Shown: positions 1 through 9,417, counted from the stretch's first letter. The stretch: 64,000 bases of DNA from Magnetovibrio sp. PR-2 (GCF_036689815.1 NZ_JBAHUR010000001.1:124001-188000); one strand, 5' to 3'. Notes: a model not told the origin generated them from the sequence alone. A program made the numbers and translations.

Positions 1-13
1 AAGGAGCCCGGCT

Positions 14-997
14 ATGATGGGCAAAGCGGTGCAAGTACACGAATACGGTGGACCCGAAGTCATGAAGCTGGAGATGGTCGACGTCCCCAACCCCGGCCCC
101 GGTGAAGTGCAAATTCGTCACACGGCCATCGGGCTGAACTTCATCGACGTCTATATGCGCACGGGTCTCTACCCCCTACCCCAATTGCCCAGCGGTTTGG
201 GGCTGGAAGGTTCAGGCTTCATCGCCGATGTGGGCGAAGGGGTCCAAGGCTTTGACGTCGGCGATCGTGTGGCCTATGCCACACCGCCTGTTGGGGCGTA
301 TGCGGAGCTGCGCAACGTCTCACCGGAAAAACTGGTTAAGCTGCCCGACGCCATCGACGACAAAACGGCGGCGGCGATGATGCTTCAGGGTATGACCGCA
401 CAATATCTGTTGCGTCAAACCTACGAAGTCAAACCGGGCGACACCATTTTGATGCATGCTGCGGCCGGCGGGGTCGGTTTAATCGTGTGTCAGTGGGCCA
501 AACATTTGGGTGCAACGGTGATCGGCACCGTGGGCTCACCTGAAAAGGCCGAGCTTGCCAAAGCACACGGATGCAATCACACCATTTTGTACCGGGATGA
601 AAATTTCAAAGACCGGGTGCAAGACATCACCGACGGCGCTGGGGTCGAAGTGGTCTATGATTCCATCGGCAAAGACACCTTCATGGGCGGGCTAGAATGT
701 TTGAAGCCCCGCGGCATGATGGTCACTTACGGCAATGCGTCGGGACCGGTGGATGAGTTTTCACCCGCCATCTTAGGACCCTTAGGATCGCTCTATGTAA
801 CCCGCCCTACCCTGTTTTCTTATACCCATGACACCGCCAGCACCAACGCCATGGCAAACGAGCTGTTCGACGTGGTGCAATCGGGCAAGGTAAAAATCGA
901 AATTCATCAAGAATATTTGCTCAGCGATATTGCGAAGGCGCACGAAGATTTAGAAGCGCGCAAGACCACAGGTTCGACCGTCATCTTGCCGATGTAA
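14..997 (+). CDS. qor: NADPH:quinone oxidoreductase (zinc-free MDR family)
   Basis: Medium-chain dehydrogenase/reductase of the quinone oxidoreductase branch, expected to reduce quinones with NADPH in the cytosol. The N-terminal GroES-like half carries GLNFIDVYMRTGLYP near residues 43-57, typical of Qor. The Rossmann half carries HAAAGGVGLIVCQWAK near 148-163, the nucleotide-binding glycine motif. No structural or catalytic zinc cysteines are visible, as expected for this branch. The length of 327 aa is normal. An AAGGAG ribosome site lies 7 nt before the ATG; a second ATG follows directly. It is a single gene, convergent with rho and separated from it by a strong terminator. Family assignment is firm; the physiological substrate is not. 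Confidence 0.93.
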   Translation: MMGKAVQVHEYGGPEVMKLEMVDVPNPGPGEVQIRHTAIGLNFIDVYMRTGLYPLPQLPSGLGLEGSGFIADVGEGVQGFDVGDRVAYATPPVGAYAELRNVSPEKLVKLPDAIDDKTAAAMMLQGMTAQYLLRQTYEVKPGDTILMHAAAGGVGLIVCQWAKHLGATVIGTVGSPEKAELAKAHGCNHTILYRDENFKDRVQDITDGAGVEVVYDSIGKDTFMGGLECLKPRGMMVTYGNASGPVDEFSPAILGPLGSLYVTRPTLFSYTHDTASTNAMANELFDVVQSGKVKIEIHQEYLLSDIAKAHEDLEARKTTGSTVILPM

Positions 998-1013
998 GGT
1001 GTCACTGTTATCC

Positions 1014-1049
1014 AAAAAAAACCCCCGGCCAATCCGACCGGGGGTTTTT
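1014..1049. terminator. Bidirectional intrinsic terminator between qor and rho
   Basis: A 7-bp GC stem (CCCCCGG at 1022-1028 with CCGGGGG at 1038-1044) with a 9-nt loop is flanked by an A-run on the left and a T-run on the right. It can therefore stop transcription from both convergent genes. Confidence 0.9.
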
Positions 1050-1070
1050 AAGCAAAGATTTCGTTGAGGC

Positions 1071-2327
1071 TTAGGTGTTCATGGTCTCGAAGAAATCGTC
1101 GTTGTTTTTGGTTTCGCGCATTTTGCTCATCAAGAACTCCATGGCGTCCGTGACACCCATGGGCATCAAGATGCGACGCAACACCCACATTTTCGACAAC
1201 GTGCCTTTGTCCACCAGCAATTCTTCTTTCCGTGTACCGGACTTGGTGATGTCGATGGCCGGGAAGATGCGTTTGTCGGACACTTTGCGGTCCAAGATAA
1301 TTTCCGAGTTACCCGTGCCTTTAAATTCTTCGAAGATCACTTCATCCATGCGCGAACCTGTGTCGATCAAAGCTGTGGCGATGATGGTCATGGAACCGCC
1401 CTCTTCGATGTTACGCGCCGCACCGAAGAAACGTTTCGGGCGTTGCAAGGCGTTGGCGTCCACACCACCGGTGAGCACTTTGCCAGAGCTCGGCACCACG
1501 GTGTTGTACGCACGGGCCAGACGGGTGATGGAGTCCAACAAGATAATCACGTCGCGTTTGTGCTCGACCAGACGCTTGGCCTTTTGAATGACCATTTCGG
1601 CGACTTGCACGTGGCGCGCAGCAGGTTCGTCAAAGGTCGAGCTGATGACTTCGCCTTTGACCGAGCGGTCCATGTCGGTGACCTCTTCGGGGCGTTCATC
1701 GATCAACAACACGATCAAATAGCTCTCCGGGTGGTTGGCCGCCAAAGCGTGGGCAATGTTTTGCAACATGACGGTTTTACCGGTGCGCGGCGGTGCCACG
1801 ACCAGGGCGCGCTGGCCCTTACCGATGGGCGTGATCAAATCCATAATGCGCCCGGTGTAGTCTTTGCTTTCCGGGTTATCGACTTCCATCATCAAACGCT
1901 CGTCCGGATACAGCGGCGTTAAGTTGTCGAAGTTGATGCGATGACGCACCGCGCCTGGATCTTCGAAGTTGATGGTGTTGACTTTGAGCAAGGCAAAATA
2001 CCGCTCGCCATCTTTGGGAGAGCGGATTTCGCCCTCAACCGTATCGCCCGTGCGCAAACCGAATTTGCGGACTTGGCTGGGGGAGACATAAATATCGTCC
2101 GGACCGGCCAAATAGTTGGCTTCCGGTGAGCGCAAGAAACCGAACCCGTCTTGCAAAACTTCCAAAACGCCTTCGCCGTAAATCGACGTGCCTTGTTCGG
2201 CGGAGCGTTTCAAAATGGCGAACATCATGTCTTGCTTGCGCAAAGAGCTCGCGTTTTCGATTTCCAATTCTTCGGCAAAAGCCAAAAGATCGGCGGGTGA
2301 TTTCTTTTTCAGTTCTTTGAGATTCAT
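1071..2327 (-). CDS. rho: Transcription termination factor Rho
   Basis: Hexameric RNA-dependent ATPase that terminates transcription. The N-terminal Rho domain (residues 1-45) is followed by the cold-shock-like RNA-binding domain with [13 protein letters not shown] near 62-74. The RecA-like motor shows Walker A APPRTGKT near 178-185, a Walker B region with [16 protein letters not shown] near 260-275, and the conserved Q-loop/R-loop region [20 protein letters not shown]. At 418 aa it matches the usual length. It is the last gene of a minus-strand run reading away from the proposed origin, with a 246-nt gap to hemJ in which I see no further gene; the rho promoter and leader probably lie there. 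Confidence 0.98.
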   Translation of the reverse strand: MNLKELKKKSPADLLAFAEELEIENASSLRKQDMMFAILKRSAEQGTSIYGEGVLEVLQDGFGFLRSPEANYLAGPDDIYVSPSQVRKFGLRTGDTVEGEIRSPKDGERYFALLKVNTINFEDPGAVRHRINFDNLTPLYPDERLMMEVDNPESKDYTGRIMDLITPIGKGQRALVVAPPRTGKTVMLQNIAHALAANHPESYLIVLLIDERPEEVTDMDRSVKGEVISSTFDEPAARHVQVAEMVIQKAKRLVEHKRDVIILLDSITRLARAYNTVVPSSGKVLTGGVDANALQRPKRFFGAARNIEEGGSMTIIATALIDTGSRMDEVIFEEFKGTGNSEIILDRKVSDKRIFPAIDITKSGTRKEELLVDKGTLSKMWVLRRILMPMGVTDAMEFLMSKMRETKNNDDFFETMNT

Positions 2328-2573
2328 AGCTGAACCCTAAATTTAATCTTGGATGGGGATATTCAAAAACACAATAACTTCAACAAGTTGTCGCGAATGA
2401 AAAGGTGAGAAACCGTCTGTATTGGGAAGGGAAATTTTTTGTCAGACGGGAAAAACAGCCGCTTTTTGTGAGACGATTTAAAACAACGTCCAAGTTCGGT
2501 CTGTTTGGTTGGTCCCCCACACATACCCGAACACGATTTTGAAGTCCAGCGAGATTTGGTATTAAGCTAAACG

Positions 2574-3026
2574 TCAGAACGGTTTGACGATGACAAAAAT
2601 GACAATGCCGATCATTAAGAGTGTCGGCACTTCGTTGGCGACGCGATAAAAGACTTCCGGTTTTTCGTTTGCATCTACGGCGAACCAAACGCGCCATTTC
2701 ATCATGAAAAAGTGCGAAACCGACAACAAAATCACCATGGTCAATTTTGCATGTACCCATGGCTCATCCCAAGCGTCCAGACTGTAAAACATCCACAACC
2801 CCAAAACCCAAGACACAACAGCTGCCGGGGTCATGATCGCGCGCAAAAGACGCCGTTCCATGATTTTAAAGGTTTCGGATTGGGTCGAACCCACTTGGGA
2901 TTGGGTGTGATAGACAAACAGGCGCGGCAGATACAGCAAGCCTGCCATCCAAGAAATCACAGCAATCACGTGTAAGGCTTTGACCCAGTTGTAGGCATCA
3001 CCGCTCAACATGAGGAAATCTTCCAT
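2574..3026 (-). CDS. hemJ: Protoporphyrinogen oxidase HemJ
   Basis: Small integral membrane haem protein that oxidises protoporphyrinogen IX to protoporphyrin IX in the haem pathway. The 150 aa form four predicted membrane segments. Conserved features visible are the first-helix histidine in VKALHVIAVISWMAGLLYLPRLF (near residues 15-37), the LRAIMTPAAVVSWVLGLWM helix and the VSHFFMMKWR loop. It lies directly downstream of hemH and hemE on the same strand, so the last steps of haem synthesis are clustered. No HemG or HemY is seen in the window. Confidence 0.93.
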   Translation of the reverse strand: MEDFLMLSGDAYNWVKALHVIAVISWMAGLLYLPRLFVYHTQSQVGSTQSETFKIMERRLLRAIMTPAAVVSWVLGLWMFYSLDAWDEPWVHAKLTMVILLSVSHFFMMKWRVWFAVDANEKPEVFYRVANEVPTLLMIGIVIFVIVKPF

Positions 3027-3086
3027 GGTGCTTTTCTGTCCATCACTCGTTTCAATGTGGCAGGGAGTTTACCCGTTCTTTGAACA

Positions 3087-4154
3087 TTAGCAAGTTGCGG
3101 GACAGGCTATGGCTTTGATGTCGCATTTGCGCGTCACATCGCCGCCTGGACACAGACCTTGGGACTGGCCCCGCGCACGCTGTACCAGCTGAGCCAAACC
3201 TTGAATGAAAGCCGGGTGGGTGCCAACCGCAGGCACGCGTTCGTAGACGCTCACACCTTTTTCATTGGCCAGATCTTTGTATTCGATATCGAGCTCAACC
3301 AGGGTTTCGGAATGTTCGGACACAAAGGCAATGGGTAAAATCACCAAGGCTTTTCCGTCTTGTCCAGCGCGTTCGATCTCATCGTCCGTAGAGGGTCCGA
3401 TCCATTCCAAAGGACCCACGCGGCTTTGGTAAGACACCAAGCCGTCTTCTATGGGTTTACCAATTTTGCGCTCATAGGCTGTTTTGATCCGATCCGCGCC
3501 CAGTTCCACTTGGTCAGGGTACGGATCCCCCTTTTTCTCCACCAGCTTTTTCGGCAAGCCATGGGCGGAAAACAGAACTCGCACGTTCTCACCACCCGTT
3601 TGGTTTTGTGCTGTCTCCATGGATCTACTCAACAGATCGACTTGCGCGTCCACCCAACCTTGATCGATGGGATAACAACAAATGCGTTTGGTTGGCACTG
3701 CGAGGCCAATTTTTTTCGCCGCCTGATCCCAATCTTCGAACGAACTTTCCGTCGTCGAGGTGGAATACTGAGGATAAAGCGGCAACATAACGATTTCATC
3801 AGGCGCAAAGGCTTTGACGTCCTTGGCGGTCTCGGCGCTCATGGGGTGCCAATAGCGCATGCAGACAAACGCTTTGACCTCAAGCCCTTCATCCAATGCC
3901 GACAGCGCCCTTTCCAGCGCACGGGCTTGTTCATTGGTCAAATCCAACAAAGGTGATTTGCCGCCCAGGTGTTTGTAGATGTCTTGGGCAATGGGCGCGC
4001 GGCGCGAAGATATCAGCTTTGCCAAAACCCAACGGATCGGCAACGGCGCACCGATGATGGCCGGATCCATGAACAGATTGAACAAAAAAGGCTGAACGGA
4101 TTCCAATTTGTCCGGACCGCCCAAATTGAACAAAACAATGGCCACACGCTTCAT
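3087..4154 (-). CDS. hemH: Ferrochelatase
   Basis: Inserts ferrous iron into protoporphyrin IX, the final step of protohaem synthesis. The N-terminus VAIVLFNLGGPDK is the class signature. The catalytic histidine lies in FSAHGLPKK, and the SEHSETLVELD motif supplies the metal-path acidic residues. The C-terminus holds four cysteines within about the last 25 residues (LCPGG, RKC, IACP, ATC). Some bacterial ferrochelatases, including the Caulobacter enzyme, bind a [2Fe-2S] cluster through cysteines, so this tail may do so here; that is inference. The ATG at 4154 was preferred over a TTG two codons upstream because GGAG stands 9 nt before it. Confidence 0.97.
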   Translation of the reverse strand: MKRVAIVLFNLGGPDKLESVQPFLFNLFMDPAIIGAPLPIRWVLAKLISSRRAPIAQDIYKHLGGKSPLLDLTNEQARALERALSALDEGLEVKAFVCMRYWHPMSAETAKDVKAFAPDEIVMLPLYPQYSTSTTESSFEDWDQAAKKIGLAVPTKRICCYPIDQGWVDAQVDLLSRSMETAQNQTGGENVRVLFSAHGLPKKLVEKKGDPYPDQVELGADRIKTAYERKIGKPIEDGLVSYQSRVGPLEWIGPSTDDEIERAGQDGKALVILPIAFVSEHSETLVELDIEYKDLANEKGVSVYERVPAVGTHPAFIQGLAQLVQRARGQSQGLCPGGDVTRKCDIKAIACPATC

Positions 4155-4182
4155 GCGCAAAGCTCCAATTTAAATTTCACCC

Positions 4183-5214
4183 TCAAACTTCACCCCGCAC
4201 CAAGGCACACAAACGTTCCACATGTTCCGGCGGCGTTTGCGGAACAATGCCGTGTCCCAAGTTGAAAATAAAGGGACCTTGACCCAAAATATCAAGGATG
4301 CGTTTCACTTCTGCGTCCATGGCGTCACCGCCAGCTACCAACAATAAATTGTCCAGCGTACCTTGAACCGTGGTTAAGGGCTGAAGCGTATCGCGTACCC
4401 ATTCCAGTGGCAGCGTGTGATCCAGACCGACGCCGTCCACTTTGGTTTCGCGCACATAATTTTCATACAGCGGACCAGCTCCACGCGGAAAACCAATAAT
4501 CGGCGTGTCGGGATGAACCGCTTTAACTCGTTCGACAATCTTGGCCATGGGCTCCATAGACCACTGGTAAAATTGCTTTTCAGACAACACACCGGCCCAA
4601 CTGTCGAACACCTGCAGACATTCAGCGCCGCGGTTAACCTGTTCAATGAGATATTTCGACGTGCTGTCGACCAACAAATCGATCAAGCGCTGGAAAAACA
4701 CAGGATCGGAATACGCGATGGAGCGAATTTCTTCGTAAGTTTTAGACCCCTTACCCTCAACCATGTAGGTCGCCACCGTCCAGGGTGCGCCGGCAAAACC
4801 GATCAGAGCGGTGGTTTCGGGGATCTCTTGGGAAAGCCTGTGCACCGTGGTGTAAACCGGATCTAAATGATCGTGCAGTCGGCTGGGGTCCAGCGTGGCG
4901 TCCAACTCGGCTTCGTTTTTAATAGGCTCCAACTGTGGGCCTTGTCCGGTGACGAACTCGACCTTTTGACCCAAAGCATCTGGAATAACCAAAATGTCGG
5001 AAAACAAGATGGCAGCGTCGAAATTATAACGGCGCAGGGGCTGAAGCGTCACTTCAACCGCCAAATCGGGGGTATAACAAAAATGCAGGAAGTTTTTCGC
5101 AGTCGAGCGCGTTTCGCGGTATTCCGGCAAATAGCGCCCGGCTTGACGCATGAGCCACATGGGGGGCGGAGAAAGCGTGTCACCTTGAAGGGCTTGGAGG
5201 AAGCGTTTGGTCAC
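4183..5214 (-). CDS. hemE: Uroporphyrinogen decarboxylase
   Basis: Decarboxylates uroporphyrinogen III to coproporphyrinogen III in cytosolic haem synthesis. The signature [17 protein letters not shown] (near residues 17-33) with its substrate-binding arginines is intact, and so are [12 protein letters not shown] and [16 protein letters not shown]. At 343 aa it has the normal length. The start is a GTG with AGGGAA upstream. It is the first gene of the minus-strand hemE-hemH-hemJ group and borders the presumed chromosomal origin, the same neighbour relation known for Caulobacter and Rickettsia. Confidence 0.97.
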   Translation of the reverse strand: MTKRFLQALQGDTLSPPPMWLMRQAGRYLPEYRETRSTAKNFLHFCYTPDLAVEVTLQPLRRYNFDAAILFSDILVIPDALGQKVEFVTGQGPQLEPIKNEAELDATLDPSRLHDHLDPVYTTVHRLSQEIPETTALIGFAGAPWTVATYMVEGKGSKTYEEIRSIAYSDPVFFQRLIDLLVDSTSKYLIEQVNRGAECLQVFDSWAGVLSEKQFYQWSMEPMAKIVERVKAVHPDTPIIGFPRGAGPLYENYVRETKVDGVGLDHTLPLEWVRDTLQPLTTVQGTLDNLLLVAGGDAMDAEVKRILDILGQGPFIFNLGHGIVPQTPPEHVERLCALVRGEV

Positions 5215-5685
5215 GTATGAGTTCCCTGTGAAAGACGGAGTGATATCCTGAATTTTGGTAAGTTATCCCGAAATCGAGCGCTCTTAACAAACAATATATT
5301 TTTATAAATAAAAAGGATGTTGTTGTTGTTGTAGCGTGGATAACGGGGATTTCTTTTTGTGCACGGCTTTTACCCGGTTTCATACACAAGGTGTTGTGCA
5401 TTCGGGCCTATCATTGTGCACATGCACAAAACAACTGTCTTTAAGTCGTTGGTGTAATGTAAAACTTTTGCAAAATGAAACCTGTGAATCCTGGGGAGCA
5501 GTGTGCTAAAACAGCCCCGGTTTGGGAGATGTCCTGTGCACGTGGAGAATGTTGTACACTGGTGATCACCAACAGAAGAAGTCGCGGGTTATCCCGGTAA
5601 AACAAAGACGCTTTTATTTTGTCCTGTTTTGTCCACATTTTATCCTGGCTTAAATTGCCGTTTTTAGCTTCAAGGTTCTGGCTTG
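5215..5685. other. oriC: Probable chromosomal replication origin (oriC) between hemE and ppsR
   Basis: No gene fits this 471-nt stretch. It has an AT-rich tract at 5283-5316 and a GTT repeat at 5319-5332. DnaA-box-like 9-mers include TTATCCACG on the minus strand (5335-5343), TCATACACA (5380-5388), TTGTGCACA (5414-5422) and TTGTCCACA (5629-5637), each one change from TTATNCACA; weaker TTATCCC sites lie at 5263 and 5589. Genes to the left read left and genes to the right read right. Established knowledge: the origins of Caulobacter crescentus and Rickettsia lie between hemE and the ppsR/RP001 homologue, with maf-aroE-coaE-dnaQ following. The identification is therefore strong by synteny and moderate by motif. 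No clear pair of CtrA half-sites was found. Confidence 0.8.
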
Positions 5686-6504
5686 ATGACGACTTTAATT
5701 CTGCACAAAATTTCCGACAGCACCGGTGAAACCCTGGATGTGGTGGCGCGGGCGTGTTTGGTGCAGTTTCCCGACATGGAAGTGGTGGAAAAGCGCTGGA
5801 CCATGGTCCGCACCGCGGCCCAGCTCGATGAAATTTTGCAAGACATTCAAGCCAACCCAGGTTTTGTGATTTTTACCCTGGTGGACGACGATTTGTCTGA
5901 AAAAATTTCGCTGGGGTGTAAAAAGCTCAAAGTCCCCTGCATTGATTTGCTCAATCCCGTATTGGGCCAAATGGCCAATTACATCGGCGTGGCCCGTGAA
6001 AGCCGTCCGGGCTCTCAGCATGTCATGGACGCGGACTATTTTTCTAAAATTGCCGCATTGCATTTTGTTTTGGCCCACGATGACGGTCAGTCCATGAACG
6101 ACATTGAAGACGCCGATGTAATTTTGGTGGGTGTGTCGCGCACGACCAAAACGCCCACGTGTATTTATCTCGCCAACCGGGGCATCAAAGCCGCCAATGT
6201 GCCCATTGTTCCCGGCGTGCCTTTGGCGCCGGAAGTGTTGAATGCTGAAAAGCCTTTGGTGGTGGGCATCAGCAAGGACCCACGCCGCTTGGTGCAAATC
6301 CGCAAACAGCGCTTGAAGATGCAAGGCATGACCGAAGAAACCGACTACATCGATCCGGACGCGGTCGCCGAAGAAATTCGCCAAGCCCGCAAACTTTATG
6401 GCGATCAAAAATGGCCGATGATCGACGTCACGCGTAAATCCGTGGAAGAAACGGCGGCGACGATTTTGAACCTGTATAACGATCGCATCGACATGGCGTC
6501 GTAA
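5686..6504 (+). CDS. ppsR: Pyruvate phosphate dikinase / PEP synthase regulatory protein
   Basis: DUF299-family bifunctional serine/threonine kinase and phosphorylase that switches pyruvate phosphate dikinase or PEP synthase off with ADP and on with phosphate. The P-loop-like motif GVSRTTKTPTCIYLANRGIKAAN (near residues 151-173) is the family hallmark, and the N-terminus LHKISDSTGETL is typical. The 272 aa are full length. A TTG one codon upstream is a less likely start. It is the first rightward gene next to the origin and overlaps maf by one base. Whether the target is PpdK or PpsA cannot be told from this window, which contains neither. Confidence 0.95.
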   Translation: MTTLILHKISDSTGETLDVVARACLVQFPDMEVVEKRWTMVRTAAQLDEILQDIQANPGFVIFTLVDDDLSEKISLGCKKLKVPCIDLLNPVLGQMANYIGVARESRPGSQHVMDADYFSKIAALHFVLAHDDGQSMNDIEDADVILVGVSRTTKTPTCIYLANRGIKAANVPIVPGVPLAPEVLNAEKPLVVGISKDPRRLVQIRKQRLKMQGMTEETDYIDPDAVAEEIRQARKLYGDQKWPMIDVTRKSVEETAATILNLYNDRIDMAS

Positions 6505-7094
6505 TGACGGGTGTGGTCGTTCTTGCTTCCACCAGTCAGGCTCGCACACAAATGCTGAGCGCCGCGGGCCTTGAACACATCGTTCATGGGGCAAACATTG
6601 ACGAAACGACCCTTCAAAATAGTTGGTCCGATACCCCGGCGCGTTTAGCGGAAACTTTGGCTGAAGCCAAGGCGCTGAATGTGTCGCCAGAACATGCGGA
6701 TGCTTTGGTTATAGGATGTGATCAAGTTTTAGCCCTGGGCGATGAGATCTTGACCAAACCCGGTTCCCCTGAAAACGTGCGCGCTCAACTCAAATATCTA
6801 CGGGGAAAACAACACAGCTTGCTGTCTAGTGTGTCGGTGGTGCAAAATGGCGACGTTTTGTGGACACACACCGATATCGCCCATTTATCTGTACGTGATT
6901 TCAGCGATGCGTTTTTGGATGTTTACGTTGAACGTGTCGGTGAAGCGGTGAAAAGCAGCGTCGGTGGGTATCACTTAGAAGGTCTCGGCGCTCAATTGTT
7001 TGATCGTATTGACGGGGATTATTTTACGGTCCTTGGCTTACCCCTTGTTCCCCTGCTAAATTTTTTGCGCACGCATGGGGCTGTGCAAACTTAA
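6504..7094 (+). CDS. maf: Maf-like nucleotide pyrophosphatase
   Basis: House-cleaning nucleotide pyrophosphatase of the Maf/YhdE family that hydrolyses non-canonical or selected NTPs. The signature VLASTSQARTQML at residues 5-17 and the acidic loop IGCDQVLAL near 72-80 are present. At 196 aa the length is typical. The ATG shares a base with the ppsR stop, so the two are translationally coupled. The order ppsR-maf-aroE-coaE-dnaQ is conserved in alphaproteobacteria beside oriC. Confidence 0.93.
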   Translation: MTGVVVLASTSQARTQMLSAAGLEHIVHGANIDETTLQNSWSDTPARLAETLAEAKALNVSPEHADALVIGCDQVLALGDEILTKPGSPENVRAQLKYLRGKQHSLLSSVSVVQNGDVLWTHTDIAHLSVRDFSDAFLDVYVERVGEAVKSSVGGYHLEGLGAQLFDRIDGDYFTVLGLPLVPLLNFLRTHGAVQT

Positions 7095-7112
7095 AAGAAG
7101 ACAGATGGAGCC

Positions 7113-7985
7113 ATGAGCACAAACGACACTTATCAAATCCGGCGCGCCGGGGTCATGGGGTGGCCCGTGGATCATTCGCTTTCACCCGTGGTGCACGGCT
7201 ATTGGTTGGACCAGCTGCAAGTGCGCGGCGAATACGTGCACATCCCTGTACCGCCCGAAGACTTTGAAGCGAAGCTGCGCAATTTAAAAGCCGACGGTTT
7301 TGTCGGAGCAAACGTGACGGTGCCCCATAAAGAAGCCGCCTTGGCCGCCGTCGATAACGCCCACCCTCAGGCCCGGCGCATCGGTGCGGTGAACACGGTG
7401 GTGGTGTTTGAAGACGGCTCGCTTTATGGCTTCAACACGGACGGTTTTGGATTTTTGGAAAATTTAAAAGCCGGGCACAAAGGGTTCGACCCAACGGGTG
7501 GTCCGGCAGTGATTTTGGGCGCGGGCGGTGCCGCGCGCGCCGTGGTTGCGGCTTTGTTGGATGCCGGCGCACCCGAAGTGCGCATCTTAAACCGCACCCG
7601 CGCACGCGCCGAAAAGATCGCCAACGCCGTCGATCAAGCTGGAAGCGGTGAGATTGTGGTCGGCGATTGGGACGCGCGCGCCGATTACTTGGAGGGCGCA
7701 CATCTTTTGGCCAACACAACGACGCTGGGCATGAAAGGCCAGCGCGATTTGGAACTGGATTTAAGCCATTTGCCCAAAACCGCCCTGGTGAACGACATCG
7801 TCTATGCCCCGTTGATGACCGACTTGCTCACCCGCGCCCAGGCGCGCGGAAATCCGGTGGTGGACGGGCTGGGCATGTTGCTCCACCAAGCTCGTCCGGG
7901 CTTTGAATCTTGGTTCGGTCCGATGCCTGACGTGACAGAGGACCTGCGTCAAAAAGTGCTCGCCGCCGCCGGGCAAAAGGATTGA
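7113..7985 (+). CDS. aroE: Shikimate dehydrogenase
   Basis: NADPH-dependent reduction of 3-dehydroshikimate to shikimate in aromatic amino-acid synthesis. The substrate-binding GWPVDHSLSPVVHGYWL (near residues 16-32) and NVTVPHKEAAL with its catalytic lysine (near 68-78) are intact. The Rossmann motif ILGAGGAARAVVAALLDAG follows near 134-152. GLGMLLHQA near 253-261 completes the active site. The 290 aa are normal, and coaE starts 3 nt after the stop. Confidence 0.96.
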   Translation: MSTNDTYQIRRAGVMGWPVDHSLSPVVHGYWLDQLQVRGEYVHIPVPPEDFEAKLRNLKADGFVGANVTVPHKEAALAAVDNAHPQARRIGAVNTVVVFEDGSLYGFNTDGFGFLENLKAGHKGFDPTGGPAVILGAGGAARAVVAALLDAGAPEVRILNRTRARAEKIANAVDQAGSGEIVVGDWDARADYLEGAHLLANTTTLGMKGQRDLELDLSHLPKTALVNDIVYAPLMTDLLTRAQARGNPVVDGLGMLLHQARPGFESWFGPMPDVTEDLRQKVLAAAGQKD

Positions 7986-7988
7986 GCC

Positions 7989-8612
7989 ATGGTCATCTTG
8001 GGCCTCACCGGATCCATCGGTATGGGCAAGAGCTGGGGCGGGCGCTGTTTTCAAACCTTGGGTGTGCCTTTGCATGACGCGGATGCCTGTGTGCATCGGC
8101 TCATGGGTCCGAACGGCGCGGCTGTCAAAGACGTCGCTGCCGCCTTCCCCGGTGTTCTCAACGCCCAAGGCGGTGTCGATCGCCAAAAGCTCGGTGCGCG
8201 GGTTCTGGACGACGATGTTCAGTTAAAAAAACTTGAAGACATCTTGCATCCCCAAGTGCGGGCCGATCAAAAACGGTTTTTGGCTCGCGCCCAACGCACC
8301 CAAGCAGGGTTGGTGGTGTTGGACATTCCGCTGTTGTTTGAAACGGGTGCGCGTTCGCGTGTGGATGCGGTGGTGGTGATGAGCGCGCCACAACGCCTGC
8401 AACGCCAACGCGTTTTGCGCCGCCCCGGCATGACGGCGCAAAAATTTGAAGCCATCTTAGACCGTCAAACCCCTGACAGCCTCAAACGCCAACTGGCCCA
8501 TTTTGTTGTGAACACGGGCGGCACGAAGGGTGAAACCTTGCGCCAAATCACAAATCTCGTCAAAGTGGCGAAGACGTGGCCGGCCAAAGCCTGGTCGCCG
8601 CACTGGTCTTGA
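7989..8612 (+). CDS. coaE: Dephospho-CoA kinase
   Basis: Phosphorylates dephospho-CoA, the last step of coenzyme A synthesis. The P-loop GLTGSIGMGKS lies at residues 5-15, the HDADACVHRL substrate motif near 34-43 and LDIPLLFETG near 110-119. The residues after the P-loop (WGGRCF) are less usual than the common ST-rich version, but the fold motifs are all present. At 207 aa the length fits. It lies between aroE and dnaQ in the conserved origin-proximal block. Confidence 0.93.
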   Translation: MVILGLTGSIGMGKSWGGRCFQTLGVPLHDADACVHRLMGPNGAAVKDVAAAFPGVLNAQGGVDRQKLGARVLDDDVQLKKLEDILHPQVRADQKRFLARAQRTQAGLVVLDIPLLFETGARSRVDAVVVMSAPQRLQRQRVLRRPGMTAQKFEAILDRQTPDSLKRQLAHFVVNTGGTKGETLRQITNLVKVAKTWPAKAWSPHWS

Positions 8613-8625
8613 AACGGGAAAGCAT

Positions 8626-9315
8626 ATGCGTGAAATTTCGCTGGATACGGAAACCACAGGGCTGAACCCCAAATCGGGTCATCGGGTTGTGGAAATCGGC
8701 TGTGTGGAAATGATTAACCACATCGCCACCGACCAGTATTTTCACGTCTATATCAATCCCGAACGCGACATGCCCGAAGAAGCCTTCAAGGTGCATGGCT
8801 TGTCCGAAGAGTTTTTGCGTTCAAAACCCAAATTCAAAGAGGTTGCCAGCGACTTTATCGATTTCATCGGTGATTCACCGCTGGTTATTCATAACGCGGC
8901 GTTTGATATGGGCTTTTTGAACTGGGAGCTGGAAAATCTGGGCAAACCGGCCCTGGAGATGAGCCGTTCCATCGACACGGTGCAAATTGCGCGCAAAAAA
9001 TTCCCCGGAGCGCAAGCGAACCTGGATGCTTTGTGTCGACGCTTTGGCATTGACAACTCGTCGCGGGAACTGCACGGCGCTTTGTTGGACGCCCAACTTT
9101 TGGCCGATGTGTATCTGGAACTCATGGGCGGCCGCCAAACCGGCCTGGGGCTCAACACGGATGAAGAACAAGGTGTTGCGACCCAAGCCGATGACACCAT
9201 TGAGGTCGAAAAACGCCAGCGCCGCGAAGCGCGTGTGTTTGCGCCGACAGCGGACGAACTTGCGGCCCATGAAGCCTTTGTCGATCAGATTTCGGACCCC
9301 ATCTGGAAAACTTAA
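8626..9315 (+). CDS. dnaQ: DNA polymerase III epsilon subunit (3'-5' proofreading exonuclease)
   Basis: Proofreading exonuclease of the replicative polymerase. The DEDDh motifs are visible: Exo I EISLDTETTGL at residues 3-13, Exo II HNAAFDMGFLNWEL near 91-104, and Exo III HGALLDAQLLADVYLEL near 149-165. The C-terminal segment past about residue 180 is the flexible polymerase-binding tail. The ATG at 8626 was chosen because the exonuclease motif begins just after it and the next ATG upstream lies inside coaE. The 229 aa match alphaproteobacterial DnaQ. Confidence 0.96.
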   Translation: MREISLDTETTGLNPKSGHRVVEIGCVEMINHIATDQYFHVYINPERDMPEEAFKVHGLSEEFLRSKPKFKEVASDFIDFIGDSPLVIHNAAFDMGFLNWELENLGKPALEMSRSIDTVQIARKKFPGAQANLDALCRRFGIDNSSRELHGALLDAQLLADVYLELMGGRQTGLGLNTDEEQGVATQADDTIEVEKRQRREARVFAPTADELAAHEAFVDQISDPIWKT

Positions 9316-9401
9316 AAGACTTCTAAATACCCTACGAGTGGATTGAAAATTAACCCGGAATACTTGACAAGGGCAGTTGGTCAAACCATCTCTTTCTTAA
9401 C

Positions 9402-9417
9402 ATTAGTAAGTGCTAAT
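9402..9417. promoter_or_regulatory. Inverted repeat, possible operator of the downstream monooxygenase-fold gene
   Basis: A perfect inverted repeat ATTAG-TAAGTG-CTAAT stands 18 nt before the ATG of the next gene, just ahead of its AAAGGA ribosome site. A TTGACA hexamer lies at 9364-9369. The placement over the probable transcription start suggests a repressor site. The regulator is unknown. Confidence 0.35.

Noticed and set aside
1075-1922. Long plus-strand open frames across rho
   Set aside because: They are antisense shadows of rho, whose motifs and length are complete on the minus strand.
5180-5638. Short minus-strand frames inside the hemE-ppsR gap
   Set aside because: No ribosome sites, no family similarity, and they cross the AT-rich tract and DnaA-box-like sites of the probable origin.
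5695-6594. 299-codon minus-strand frame opposite ppsR and maf
   Set aside because: Histidine- and arginine-rich composition typical of an antisense shadow; ppsR and maf are both intact on the plus strand.
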